Shown piece by piece: positions 31,812-39,885 of a stretch of 45,649 bases of DNA. Origin of the DNA: DASZTV01 sp036267875 (lineage in GTDB: Bacteria; Actinomycetota; Actinomycetes; JAFAQI01); contig DATAVE010000143.1 in the NCBI GenBank assembly GCA_036267875.1, forward strand, positions 1 through 45,649, read 5' to 3'. A model generated the notes under the pieces. It saw only the letters and a program-made list of their open reading frames with translations, was not told where the DNA came from and did not search any database. Numbering within the stretch: position 1 is the first letter of the stretch; each line of letters opens with the position of its first letter. Made by a program: the position numbers and the translations under genes.

Positions 31812-33146
31812 CTAGGAGAAGTCGACCATCCGCCACGGGTCGTTGAGCATGCCGGCGACATCGGCGAGGAACTCGCTGCCCAGCTGACCATCGACGATGC
31901 GGTGGTCGAAGGACAGCGACAGCGTCGTGACCTGGCGGATCGCCAGCTGACTGTCGTGTACCCACGGCTGCTCGCGTACCGCGCCGAAGCACAGGATGGC
32001 CGACTCGCCCGGGTTGAGGATCGGCGTACCGCTGTCCACGCCGAACACCCCGACGTTGGTGATCGTCATCGTTCCGCGCTGCATGTCGGCCGGCGAGGTC
32101 TTACCGTCACGTGCGATCGCCACAAGTGCGTCAAGCGCTGCCGCGAGCTGGGGCAAGGACAGCGATCCGGCGTCCTTGATGTTGGGAACGATCAGACCGC
32201 GCGGCGTCGCGGCGGCGATGCCGAGGTTGACGTAGTCCTTGACCACGATCTCCTGCGCATCCTCGTCCCAGATCGAGTTGATCATCGGGTGCCGACCGAC
32301 CGCGATGATCAGGGCGCGAGCAACCAGCAGAAGTGGCGACACCTTCACGCCGGCAAACTCCGGATAGTCACGCAGTCGGCGCGCCAGCTGCATCGTCTCG
32401 GTCACGTCGACGGTGACCCACTCGGTGACGTGGGGCGCGGTGAAGGCGCTCGCCACCATCGCCGCGGCCGTGGCCTTGCGAACCCCCTTGATCGGGATCC
32501 GCTGCTCGCGGGTTGCCGGGTCGAAGTCAGGCCTGGGAGCCAGCGCCGGCGCCGCCGGGGTGGCGCCACGAGCGGAAGTCCCACCGTTGGCCGCGGCCTG
32601 TACGTCATTACGGGTAACCGACCCGCCCGGCCCACTGCCCCCGATGCCGCGGAGGTCGACTCCCAGATCGCGGGCAAGCTTGCGTACCGGAGGCTTCGCG
32701 AGCACGTGGACCTCGGCCGACATCGCCGACGGCGGCTGCGCGGCGATGGCCGCCTGCTTGCGCGGTCGGCGGGTCAGCTTGCCCGACTTCGGGCCGCTGC
32801 CGACCAGTACCTCGATCTTCTCTTCCGGAGCAGGCTTAGGTGCGGCAGGCACGAGATCGCCGCCCTGGATCACTGGCTCGTCCGCTGTCGCAGCCGAGAC
32901 GCCGCCGCCGACCTCGAAGCTGATCAGCGCCAGCCCGACGTCGACCGTGTCGCCCTCCGTGTGGTGAAGCGTCGTGACGACCCCGGCGTACGGCGATGGG
33001 ATCTCGACGGCAGCCTTGGCTGTCTCCACCTCGACGATCGGCTGGTTCAGCGTCACGGTGTCACCCTCGGCAACCAGCCACCGCAGGATCTCGGCCTCGG
33101 TCAGCCCTTCACCGAGATCAGGGAGCCGGAACGTCTCTTGAGCCAT
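31812..33146 (-). CDS. bkdC: Branched-chain 2-oxoacid dehydrogenase E2 (lipoyl acyltransferase)
   Basis: This 444-residue E2 moves the acyl group from E1 to CoA. A single lipoyl domain (1-80) has the lipoylation Lys at K44 in VEVETAKAAVEIP. A peripheral-subunit-binding domain follows (about 145-183; PPVRKLARDLGVDLRGI), with flexible linkers rich in Pro and Ala. The C-terminal catalytic domain has the active His in SFDHRIVDG (about H415). It is the third gene of the operon, and its ATG shares a base with the E1 beta stop (TGATG). No E3 (dihydrolipoamide dehydrogenase) is present in the window, so a shared E3 elsewhere is presumed. The branched-chain rather than pyruvate assignment rests on the heterotetrameric E1, since actinomycete PDH uses AceE. 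Confidence 0.9.
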   Translation of the reverse strand: MAQETFRLPDLGEGLTEAEILRWLVAEGDTVTLNQPIVEVETAKAAVEIPSPYAGVVTTLHHTEGDTVDVGLALISFEVGGGVSAATADEPVIQGGDLVPAAPKPAPEEKIEVLVGSGPKSGKLTRRPRKQAAIAAQPPSAMSAEVHVLAKPPVRKLARDLGVDLRGIGGSGPGGSVTRNDVQAAANGGTSARGATPAAPALAPRPDFDPATREQRIPIKGVRKATAAAMVASAFTAPHVTEWVTVDVTETMQLARRLRDYPEFAGVKVSPLLLVARALIIAVGRHPMINSIWDEDAQEIVVKDYVNLGIAAATPRGLIVPNIKDAGSLSLPQLAAALDALVAIARDGKTSPADMQRGTMTITNVGVFGVDSGTPILNPGESAILCFGAVREQPWVHDSQLAIRQVTTLSLSFDHRIVDGQLGSEFLADVAGMLNDPWRMVDFS

Positions 33147-34126
33147 CAGAAAGCCATCGTTCGGTCGACCGCGTCGAGCACCCGGTCGAGGTCAGGCAGG
33201 TAGTCCTCCTCGATGCGCGACGCGGGGTACGGCGTGGAGTACCCGCCGACCCGAAGCACCGGGGATTCCAACGAGTAGAAGCAGTGCTCGGTGACTCTCG
33301 CGGCCACCTCTGCGGCCAGCGATCCGAACACGGGTGCCTCGGCGACGACGATCGCGTGTCCGGTCTTGCGGACCGACGTGAACACCGTCTCCCAGTCGAT
33401 CGGCGACAGCGCGCGCAAGTCGACGATCTCCAGCTCGCGACCCTCCGCGGCCGCGGCAGCCGCCGCCTCGAGACAAGTGCGAACGCTTGGGCCGTAGGAG
33501 ATCAACGTCGCGTCGGATCCGGTGCGCGCGACGCGGGCCGACCACAGCGAGTCGGGCATGGCGTCGACATCGACCTCGGCCTTGTCCCAGTAGCGGCGCT
33601 TCGGCTCGAAGAAGATGACCGGGTCGTCACATGCGACGGTCTGCTGGATCATCCAGTAGGCGTCGACCGGGTTCGAGCAGGTCACGACCTTCAACCCCGG
33701 CGTGTGCGCGAAGTAGGACTCGGGGGACTCGCTGTGATGCTCGACCGCACCGATGCCACCGCCGTACGGAATCCGGATCGTGATCGGTAGCCGGACATTG
33801 CCCGACGAGCGGTAATGCATCCGCGCGACCTGGGTGACGATCTGGTCGAACGCCGGGAAGACGAAGCCGTCGAACTGGATCTCGCACACCGGCCGGAACC
33901 CGCGGATCGACAGGCCGACCGCTGTCCCGATGATCCCGGACTCGGCCAGCGGGGTGTCGATCACCCGCTCCTCGCCGAAGTCCTTGGCCAGGCCGTCGGT
34001 CACTCGGAAGACACCGCCGAGCGCCCCTACGTCTTCTCCCATCACGAGCACCTTGGGGTCGGCCTCCATGGCCTTGCGTAGTCCCCCGTTGAGCGCCTTC
34101 GCGAGGGTGAGCGTCGTCACGGACAT
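33146..34126 (-). CDS. bkdB: Branched-chain 2-oxoacid dehydrogenase E1 beta
   Basis: This 326-residue beta subunit of the thiamine-diphosphate-dependent E1 is matched by VLVMGEDVGALGGVFRVTDG, RVIDTPLAESGIIG, the potassium/thiamine region PVCEIQFDGFVFPAFDQI, the strand RIPYGGGIGAVEHHSES and a C-terminal EDYLPDLDRVLDAVDR. With E1 alpha it decarboxylates branched 2-oxoacids from Val, Leu and Ile and passes the acyl group to the lipoyl E2. The ATG overlaps the E1 alpha stop by one base and its own stop overlaps the E2 start, so the three subunits are translationally coupled, which fits a fixed stoichiometry. Confidence 0.93.
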   Translation of the reverse strand: MSVTTLTLAKALNGGLRKAMEADPKVLVMGEDVGALGGVFRVTDGLAKDFGEERVIDTPLAESGIIGTAVGLSIRGFRPVCEIQFDGFVFPAFDQIVTQVARMHYRSSGNVRLPITIRIPYGGGIGAVEHHSESPESYFAHTPGLKVVTCSNPVDAYWMIQQTVACDDPVIFFEPKRRYWDKAEVDVDAMPDSLWSARVARTGSDATLISYGPSVRTCLEAAAAAAAEGRELEIVDLRALSPIDWETVFTSVRKTGHAIVVAEAPVFGSLAAEVAARVTEHCFYSLESPVLRVGGYSTPYPASRIEEDYLPDLDRVLDAVDRTMAF

Positions 34127-35226
34127 CAGTTCGCCACCGGCTCGAAGCTCGCGCGGTACGCCGCCATCTGCTCACGCTCCTCATCGAGCAACGGTGAACC
34201 GGTCGCGTATACGTGATCGAAGAGCGTCAGCGGGTCGGGGTCGGGCAACGCCAGACAGCCCGCGCGCAGATGCGCGGCCGTCGCGTCAGCGGCCGCCTCG
34301 ACCTCGTCGAAGAAGCTTGCGTCGGCGGCGCCACCACGCGACAGGTAAGCCTTCACCCGTTCGATCGGATCCTTGAGCTTCCAGGTTTCGAGGTCAACCG
34401 CAAGGCGGTAGCGCGTCGGGTCATCGGACGTGGTGTGGGCACCCATCCGGTAGGTGTAGGCCTCGATCAGGGTCGGGCCACTGCCCTCGCGTGCACGCGC
34501 GAGCGCCGCGCGAGTGACCGCGAGCACACCCAAGACGTCGTTGCCGTCGACCCGGACCCCGGGAAAGCCGAACCCTTCGGCGCGGTGATAGAGCGGGATC
34601 CGGGTCTGTCGCTCGACCGGCTCGGAGATCGCCCACTGGTTGTTCTGACAAAAGAAGACGACGGGTGCGTTGTACGAGCTCGCCCAGACGAACGCCTCGT
34701 TGACGTCACCCTGGCTCGATGCGCCGTCACCGAAGAAGGCCATCACGGCGCCGTCGCCCCCGTCGCGTTGGATGCCCATCGCGTAACCCGTCGCATGCAG
34801 CGTCTGCGAGCCGATGACGATCGTGTAGAGCGCGAAGCCGTTGGTCTGCGGATCCCAGCCACCTAGGCTGACGCCACGGAACAGTCCGAGCAACGTCACG
34901 GGATCGACGCCCTTGCAATAGGCGACGCCATGCTCGCGGTACGTAGGAAAGGCAAAGTCACGGTCGGTGAGTGCCCGGCCTGCACCGACCTGGGCCGCCT
35001 CTTGGCCGAGCAGACTGGCCCACAACCCGAGCTGGCCCTGGCGCTGCAAAGCCGTTGCTTCGGCGTCGATGCGGCGAACCAGGACGAGGTCGCGGTAGAG
35101 GTCCTTGATCTCCGCGTCGTCGATCTCGAGGGCGTAGTCGGGATGCTCGACGCGCTGACCTTCCGGCGTCAGCAACTGGACGAAGTCCGGTCCCTCGGAC
35201 GGCTGCGGCACGAGCAGTTCGGTCAC
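34126..35226 (-). CDS. bkdA: Branched-chain 2-oxoacid dehydrogenase E1 alpha
   Basis: This alpha subunit of about 366 residues has the thiamine-diphosphate motif GDGASSQGD...NNQWAIS (GDG-x(~25)-NN) and the preceding LLGQEAAQVGAGRAL and FPTYREHGVAY. The phosphorylation-loop-like segment YRMGAHTTSDDPTRYR is also present, as in E1 alpha proteins. The N-terminus (TELLVPQPSEGPDFVQLLTPEG) is typical of actinobacterial BkdA. The frame stays open to 35400, but the GTG at 35226 has a GAGGAG site upstream and fits family length. It is the first gene of the bkdABC operon. A 211-bp gap divides it from the divergent NfeD gene, and no Lrp-type regulator gene adjoins. Confidence 0.93.
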   Translation of the reverse strand: MTELLVPQPSEGPDFVQLLTPEGQRVEHPDYALEIDDAEIKDLYRDLVLVRRIDAEATALQRQGQLGLWASLLGQEAAQVGAGRALTDRDFAFPTYREHGVAYCKGVDPVTLLGLFRGVSLGGWDPQTNGFALYTIVIGSQTLHATGYAMGIQRDGGDGAVMAFFGDGASSQGDVNEAFVWASSYNAPVVFFCQNNQWAISEPVERQTRIPLYHRAEGFGFPGVRVDGNDVLGVLAVTRAALARAREGSGPTLIEAYTYRMGAHTTSDDPTRYRLAVDLETWKLKDPIERVKAYLSRGGAADASFFDEVEAAADATAAHLRAGCLALPDPDPLTLFDHVYATGSPLLDEEREQMAAYRASFEPVAN

Positions 35227-35437
35227 GGTGCGCTCCTCGTCGTCTCGCTTCCACCGCCCGGGATCACCGGGTCGACGGCAGCGACCGTCCGGCCTCATCT
35301 GGTGAGACGTGGCTCTGCGCACATCGTGGCACGCGGCACGGCACCTGGCTATGTGTGCACTCCACACAGCGGCCTGGCAAACACCTACCAGGATCACCAA
35401 TCATGACTCGGGGGGCAGTTCGGCCTACGCTTCGGCC

Positions 35438-35881
35438 GTGGACGCCTGGGTCTGGTGGACGATCGTCGCTGTCGCCTTGGCGATCGCCGAGGTCCTGACG
35501 CTGACCTTCGTGCTCGGAATGCTCGCAGGTGGTGCGGCGGCGGCGGCAATCGCAGCAGCCGTCGGAGCGCCGAGTGTCTGGCAGTACGTCGTCTTCGGCG
35601 TGGTCGACGCGGCGTTGCTCGGCGGTCTGCTTCCGATCGCGCGCCGGCACCGTCATACGCCGCCTTCGATTCGCACCGGAACCGAGCGACTCATCGGCAC
35701 CCGGGCCATGACGCTGACCGAGCTCACCACCGTCGCCGGCGGCCGGGTCCGGATCGAAGGCGAAACCTGGAGCGCCCGGCCATACACGGATGCCGCAATC
35801 CCGGCCGGCGAGTGGGTAGAGGTCCTGAAGATCGACGGCACCTACGCCGTCGTCCAGCCCGCCGCGCAATCACCATCGTGA
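35438..35881 (+). CDS. NfeD-family membrane protein
   Basis: This 147-residue protein has two or three N-terminal membrane segments (WWTIVAVALAIAEVLTLTFV, then a glycine/alanine-rich GMLAGGAAAAAIAAAVG and VVFGVVDAALLGGLL). A cytoplasmic or extracytoplasmic OB-fold domain typical of NfeD follows, with GTERLIGTRAMTLTELT, GGRVRIEGETWSAR and EWVEVLKIDGTYAVVQ. NfeD proteins partner with SPFH proteins in membrane microdomains, and an SPFH gene follows after 37 nt. TACGCT (35426-35431) ends 6 nt before the GTG start, supporting a leaderless transcript and this start over a longer frame from 35309. Confidence 0.87.
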   Translation: MDAWVWWTIVAVALAIAEVLTLTFVLGMLAGGAAAAAIAAAVGAPSVWQYVVFGVVDAALLGGLLPIARRHRHTPPSIRTGTERLIGTRAMTLTELTTVAGGRVRIEGETWSARPYTDAAIPAGEWVEVLKIDGTYAVVQPAAQSPS

Positions 35882-35918
35882 GTCAAACCAAGAGCACAAA
35901 GTCCTTTAGGGGGACCCC

Positions 35919-36788
35919 GTGAGCGCCGCCGTCATTGCCGTCATCGTCATCGCGGTACTCGCGGTCATCGTCATCGCGCGGTCGGTGCGGATCGTGCCGC
36001 AAGCCCGGGCCGGCGTCATCGAACGCCTCGGCAGATACCAGCGCACGGTAGGTGCCGGACTGACGCTGCTCGTCCCGTTTCTCGATCGGATGCGACCGTT
36101 GATCGACCTCCGAGAGCAGGTCGTGAGCTTCCCGCCGCAGCCGGTCATCACCGAGGACAACCTCGTCGTCAACATCGACACTGTCATCTACTTCCAGGTG
36201 ACCGATCCCCGGTCTGCGACGTACGAGATCGCCAACTACATCCAGGCGATCGAGCAGCTCACGGTGACGACGCTGCGCAACGTGGTCGGCGGCATGGACC
36301 TCGAGGCCGCGCTCACCAGCCGCGACCAGATCAACGGCGGGCTGCGTGGAGTCCTCGACGAGGCGACCGGCAAATGGGGCGTTCGCGTCAACCGGGTCGA
36401 GATCAAGGCGATCGACCCGCCGGACTCCATCAAGGAGTCGATGGAGCAGCAGATGCGCGCCGACCGAAACAAGCGAGCCGCGATCCTCACCGCCGAGGGC
36501 ACCAAGCAGTCCCAGATCCTCACCGCCGAAGGTGAGAAGCAAGCCGCGATCCTGTCCGCCCAGGGGCAGCGGGAATCCGAGATCCTGCGCGCCGAAGGCC
36601 AAGCCAAGGCAATCGAGACCGTCTTCAACGCAATCCACGCCGGCAACCCGGATGCGTCGCTGCTGGCCTACCAGTACCTCGAGGCGCTGCCGAAGGTTGC
36701 GTCGTACGGGAACACCATGATCGTCATCCCGAGCGAGCTCACGACGGCAATGCAGAAGATCACAGAGGGCTTCACGAAGTCGGACTAG
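35919..36788 (+). CDS. SPFH/Band-7 (stomatin, QmcA-like) membrane protein
   Basis: This 289-residue protein has an N-terminal membrane anchor (about 4-20) and an SPFH domain (VRIVPQARAGVIERLGRYQRT, then DNLVVNIDTVIYFQVTD and LRNVVGGMDLEAALTSRDQI). A charged helical region follows, with an 11-residue repeat: AAILTAEGTKQ, SQILTAEGEKQ, AAILSAQGQRE and SEILRAEGQAK, at about residues 187-230. This forms the coiled coil that drives oligomerisation in stomatins. SPFH proteins form ring-like membrane scaffolds and often pair with NfeD and with proteases. The start is GTG at 35919 after an AGGGGGA ribosome site. The cargo is not known. Confidence 0.92.
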   Translation: MSAAVIAVIVIAVLAVIVIARSVRIVPQARAGVIERLGRYQRTVGAGLTLLVPFLDRMRPLIDLREQVVSFPPQPVITEDNLVVNIDTVIYFQVTDPRSATYEIANYIQAIEQLTVTTLRNVVGGMDLEAALTSRDQINGGLRGVLDEATGKWGVRVNRVEIKAIDPPDSIKESMEQQMRADRNKRAAILTAEGTKQSQILTAEGEKQAAILSAQGQRESEILRAEGQAKAIETVFNAIHAGNPDASLLAYQYLEALPKVASYGNTMIVIPSELTTAMQKITEGFTKSD

Positions 36789-36810
36789 CTGCGACGGTAA
36801 CGTCGGAGCT

Positions 36811-37734
36811 GTGGCAGAACCGGGTTCGGATCTGGCGGCCTGGCCGGCTCGGCTCGGCCGCGTGGGCATCTGGACCGGGCAGCTCGACTTCTCGAGTGCC
36901 GACACGGTGCGCGAGGTCGCGCGCGAGGTCGAAACGCTCGGATACCGGGCGCTGTGGACCGGCGAGGCCGTCGGTCGTGAGGTCCTGACCGCTGCGCAGC
37001 TGTTGCTGTCCGCGACTTCATCGCTCGTCGTCGCGACCGGCATCGCGAACATCTGGGCGCGGGACGCTCTCGCGACCGCGGCAGGTCAGCTCGCGCTCGG
37101 GGAGGCCTATCCCGACCGGTTCGTGCTCGGGATCGGCGTCTCGCACAAGCCGCTGCTCGAGGTCCGCGGTGAGGACTACCGCACGCCGTTGACGTTCATG
37201 CGCGAGTACCTCGACGGGATGGACTCGGGTTACGGCGTCTATCGCGCGCTGCCGCCGGCAAGCCGGCCGCCACGGCTGCTCGCCGCGCTCGGACCCAAGA
37301 TGTTGGCCCTTGCCGCCGATCGGGCCGACGGCGCTCATACCTACTTCGTGCCACCTGAGCACACCGCCGCTGCGCGGGAGATCCTCGGCCCGGACCGCCT
37401 GCTCGTGCCCGAGCAGGTGTGCGTCGTGTCGGACGACCCGACCGTTGCCCGAGAGATCGCGCGACGGCACACCGCGTCGTACCTACGCCTGGCGAACTAC
37501 ACAGCCAACCTCGAGCGGTTCGGATTCGAGGCCGACGACTTCACCGACGGCGGCAATGACCGGCTGGTCGACACGATCTGCGTCTGGGGCTCTGCAGACG
37601 CGATCGCGGCTCGGGTCAAGGCGCATCTCGATGCCGGCGCCGACCACGTCGCGTTGCAGATCCTCGTCGACGACCGTCGTGGTCTGCCCCGCCGTGAATG
37701 GACCGACCTCGCCCCGACCCTGCTTTCGCTATGA
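36811..37734 (+). CDS. F420-type LLM-class oxidoreductase (TIGR03620-like)
   Basis: This 307-residue TIM-barrel protein is of the luciferase-like monooxygenase class, many of which use coenzyme F420 in actinomycetes. Segments LGRVGIWTGQLDFSSADTVR, LGYRALWTGEAVGREVLT, ATGIANIWARDALATAAGQ, FVLGIGVSHKPL and LLAALGPKMLALAADRADGAHTYFVP match the TIGR03620 branch. The substrate is unknown. TAACGT (36798-36803) ends 7 nt before the GTG, and no ribosome site is seen. The stop overlaps the thioesterase start (ATGA), so the two are coupled and may act on the same acyl compound. This last point is inference from the junction alone. Confidence 0.88.
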   Translation: MAEPGSDLAAWPARLGRVGIWTGQLDFSSADTVREVAREVETLGYRALWTGEAVGREVLTAAQLLLSATSSLVVATGIANIWARDALATAAGQLALGEAYPDRFVLGIGVSHKPLLEVRGEDYRTPLTFMREYLDGMDSGYGVYRALPPASRPPRLLAALGPKMLALAADRADGAHTYFVPPEHTAAAREILGPDRLLVPEQVCVVSDDPTVAREIARRHTASYLRLANYTANLERFGFEADDFTDGGNDRLVDTICVWGSADAIAARVKAHLDAGADHVALQILVDDRRGLPRREWTDLAPTLLSL

Positions 37735-38531
37735 GCCACTTCGAGAGTGAGTCCGCCGTACATCGCCGCGACGACTCCGCGGTCTACGACGCGGAGCTCA
37801 GCCCCGACTGGGCGATTGGCGGCAAGCCCAACGGCGGCTACACGTTGTCGATCATCGCCCGGGCCGCGTGCGATGCGGTCGGAGCAACCCATCCACTCGC
37901 GGTGTCAGCGCACTACCTGCGCGCTCCTAACTCAGCACCCGCCGAGATCCGTACCGAGGTCGTTCGCTGCGGACGTCGGGTGTCGACTGCCAGGTCGACG
38001 TTGTGGCAGGGCGACAAGCCGCAGATCGACGCGCTGATCACGACCGGCGAGCTACATGCTGGTCCCGCCGAGTTCGCCGCTCGCCCGGCGCCGGACATGC
38101 CTCCGCCGGAGGAGTGCCTACCTCCTGGCACCGAGAAGTTCGTCCTGGAGATCTTCGACCGCGTCGACATGCGGATCGATCCGGCGACGGCACCGTTCCC
38201 CAAGCACACCGGCGACCCGACGATCCGCTACTGGTTCCGGCTGCACGACGGCGCCGACCCTGACCCGTTCTCGCTGATCGTCGCCGTCGATGCGGCGCCG
38301 CCGACGGTGTTCAACCTGCAGCGGTATGGCTGGGCGCCGACTGTCGAGCTGACGGTGCTGCTGCGCGGCCTGCCCGCACCCGGCTGGCTGCGCTGTGAGT
38401 CGACGACCCGGATGATGGCCGACGGATGGTTCGACGAGGAGGCATCGGTCTGGGACTCTACGGGCCGGCTGGTCGCCCAGTCCCGCCAGCTAGCCCTGGT
38501 CGGCGAGCGACCAGAGAAATCCAGCCAATAG
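37731..38531 (+). CDS. Acyl-CoA thioesterase family protein (double hotdog)
   Basis: This 266-residue protein has two hotdog domains in the TesB-like pattern. The first contains LSPDWAIGGKPNGGYTLSIIARA and AHYLRAPNSAPAEIRTEVVRCGRRVS. The second contains NLQRYGWAPTVELTVLLRG, TTRMMADGWFDEEASVWDSTGRLVAQSRQLAL. It would hydrolyse acyl-CoA thioesters in the cytoplasm. The ATG at 37731 overlaps the LLM stop (ATGA) and is favoured over the ATG at 37698, which lies inside that gene. The gene ends 58 bp before the ECF sigma factor gene, and there is no clear terminator between them. Confidence 0.87.
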   Translation: MSHFESESAVHRRDDSAVYDAELSPDWAIGGKPNGGYTLSIIARAACDAVGATHPLAVSAHYLRAPNSAPAEIRTEVVRCGRRVSTARSTLWQGDKPQIDALITTGELHAGPAEFAARPAPDMPPPEECLPPGTEKFVLEIFDRVDMRIDPATAPFPKHTGDPTIRYWFRLHDGADPDPFSLIVAVDAAPPTVFNLQRYGWAPTVELTVLLRGLPAPGWLRCESTTRMMADGWFDEEASVWDSTGRLVAQSRQLALVGERPEKSSQ

Positions 38532-38533
38532 AC

Positions 38534-38558
38534 GCAACCTCTGGGGCTGCTCCGTCGT
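38534..38558 (+). promoter_or_regulatory. Candidate ECF-type promoter of the sigma factor operon
   Basis: GCAACC (38534-38539) and CGTCGT (38553-38558) resemble the AAC and CGTC elements of ECF promoters. The AAC-to-CGTC spacing is 14 nt, a little short of the usual 15-17. It lies 32-56 nt upstream of the ECF sigma gene, where autoregulation is commonly found. A ribosome site GGAGG precedes the ATG. Confidence 0.35.
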
Positions 38559-38589
38559 ACTAGGACGGGGAAGACAGACGGAGGAGTGG

Positions 38590-39138
38590 ATGGTGTCAAC
38601 CGAGCGCGACGAGGAGTACCGCACGTACGTCGTGGCCCGACGGGCCTCGCTCGTACGCACGGCGACCTTCCTGGCGTGCGGCGACCACCACGTTGCCGAG
38701 GACCTCGTCCAGACCGCATTGATGCGGATGTACGTCGCCTGGCCGCGGGTCCGCAAGGACACGGTTGACGCGTATGCCCGCAAGGCACTGGTCAACGCGC
38801 TGATCGACACGCGCCGTCGGGGCTTTGCTCGCCATGAATACTCCCGAGCCGACCTCCCCGACGTCGTTGCGCTGGAACCACCGGTGCCGACCGATACCGA
38901 GCACGCCGTGTTCGCCGCTCTTGCCGCGCTGCCGGCGCGGATGAGAGCAGCCGTGATCCTGCGGCATCTGAGCGAGCTATCGGTGGCGCAGACAGCGGAA
39001 GCACTCGGCTGCAGCGAGGGCACCGTCAAGAGCCAGACCTCCCGAGCCCTGGATCAGCTCCGGGATTCCCTCACCGCCGCGGGCCTGCCAATCGGCGCCC
39101 GCAGCATCGACGAACCAGCGACTGCGAGGACTTCATGA
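38590..39138 (+). CDS. ECF RNA polymerase sigma factor, SigE-family type
   Basis: This 182-residue ECF sigma factor has only regions 2 and 4. Region 2 is RRASLVRTATFLACGDHHVAEDLVQTALMRMYVAW, with the usual AEDLVQTALMRMY core-binding helix. Region 4 is LPARMRAAVILRHLSELSV followed by the helix-turn-helix VAQTAEALGCSEGTVKSQ, which reads the -35 element. This layout is that of the SigE family of ECF factors abundant in actinomycetes. A GGAGG ribosome site lies just before the ATG at 38590. The stop overlaps the ATG of the next gene (ATGA), whose product has one membrane span and is the likely anti-sigma factor. The regulon is unknown. Confidence 0.92.
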   Translation: MVSTERDEEYRTYVVARRASLVRTATFLACGDHHVAEDLVQTALMRMYVAWPRVRKDTVDAYARKALVNALIDTRRRGFARHEYSRADLPDVVALEPPVPTDTEHAVFAALAALPARMRAAVILRHLSELSVAQTAEALGCSEGTVKSQTSRALDQLRDSLTAAGLPIGARSIDEPATARTS

Positions 39139-39806
39139 GTGACATCACTGAGCTGTTCCAGGCCATCGGCCCGGACGACGCCGGCGACCCGGCTGCGGCG
39201 ACGGTCGCCGGCGATCTGACACGAGGGCGCACAGCCCTGGTGCGTGCACACCGGCGGGCCGTCGTACGCCGCTCGATGTTCGCGACCGGATCACTGGTCG
39301 TGGCAGCTGCGGTCGCGGTTACCGCGACGCAGGTCGGCGGCGGCTCGAAGGCGCCCGCCGCGGTCCACCACGGCCCGGTGCAGATCGTGCAGCACCACCA
39401 CGCGAGCGCGGTGCGGCTCGTCGACTGGACCGGCCAGCAGCTGGCCGGCTTCACGGTCGACCAGGTCCCGGCCGGCTGGCACCTGTCAACGTCGACCCAG
39501 TTCGCGCTGCTCATCACCGCGGACGGCTCGACGGACAACGACCCGGATGCGTTCGTCGGCAAGCTCGCCGTGCTGACCTCATCGGTCGACGAGCACGGCC
39601 TCGGCAACGGTGACCCGGTCACTGTGAACGGCGTACCGGGTCGGGTCGACGTTCAGGACGGCACCGTCCTGCTGCGCTACAACGACCCCAACGGGTTCGG
39701 CGTCGACATTCAGGCGCCACCCGCGCTGCACTGGACCGACGCCCAGATCGTCGCCTTCGCCGAGGGCGTCCACGTCACCGGTAACGCAGTGCACAGCCAC
39801 GGCTGA
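39135..39806 (+). CDS. Putative membrane anti-sigma partner
   Basis: This 223-residue protein has a short basic cytoplasmic N-terminus (1-45; ALVRAHRRAVVRR), one membrane segment (SMFATGSLVVAAAVAVTA, about 47-65) and a long extracytoplasmic domain with many His residues near its start (AAVHHGPVQIVQHHHASAV). Its position, translationally coupled to an ECF sigma factor, suggests an anti-sigma factor. The N-terminal part lacks an obvious zinc-binding HxxxCxxC motif, so it is not a ZAS-type anti-sigma. The His-rich segment might sense metal, which is speculation. It is followed by a strong palindrome that likely ends the transcript. Confidence 0.68.
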   Translation: MSDITELFQAIGPDDAGDPAAATVAGDLTRGRTALVRAHRRAVVRRSMFATGSLVVAAAVAVTATQVGGGSKAPAAVHHGPVQIVQHHHASAVRLVDWTGQQLAGFTVDQVPAGWHLSTSTQFALLITADGSTDNDPDAFVGKLAVLTSSVDEHGLGNGDPVTVNGVPGRVDVQDGTVLLRYNDPNGFGVDIQAPPALHWTDAQIVAFAEGVHVTGNAVHSHG

Positions 39807-39823
39807 CCCAGCACTTCCCTGAG

Positions 39824-39867
39824 TTGTCAGGCCCTCACGACGCCCGGGCGTTGTGAGGGCCTGACAA
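39824..39867. terminator. 44-nt near-perfect palindrome, strong terminator-like hairpin
   Basis: TTGTCAGGCCCTCAC (39824-39838) is fully complementary to GTGAGGGCCTGACAA (39853-39867), and the inner ACGCCC/GGGCGT also pair. The one internal contact (39839 with 39852) is a G-T wobble. This gives an exceptionally long stem with almost no loop. It lies 18 nt after the anti-sigma stop and 18 nt before the methyltransferase start. No T-run follows. It probably ends transcription in either direction and could also be a protein-binding site. Confidence 0.7.
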
Positions 39868-39885
39868 GTCTCTAGGCTCGGGTTG

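Noticed and set aside
31812..35226. Calling the three-gene operon a pyruvate dehydrogenase
   Set aside because: Actinomycete pyruvate dehydrogenase normally uses a single-chain AceE E1. The alpha/beta E1 here favours branched-chain substrates.
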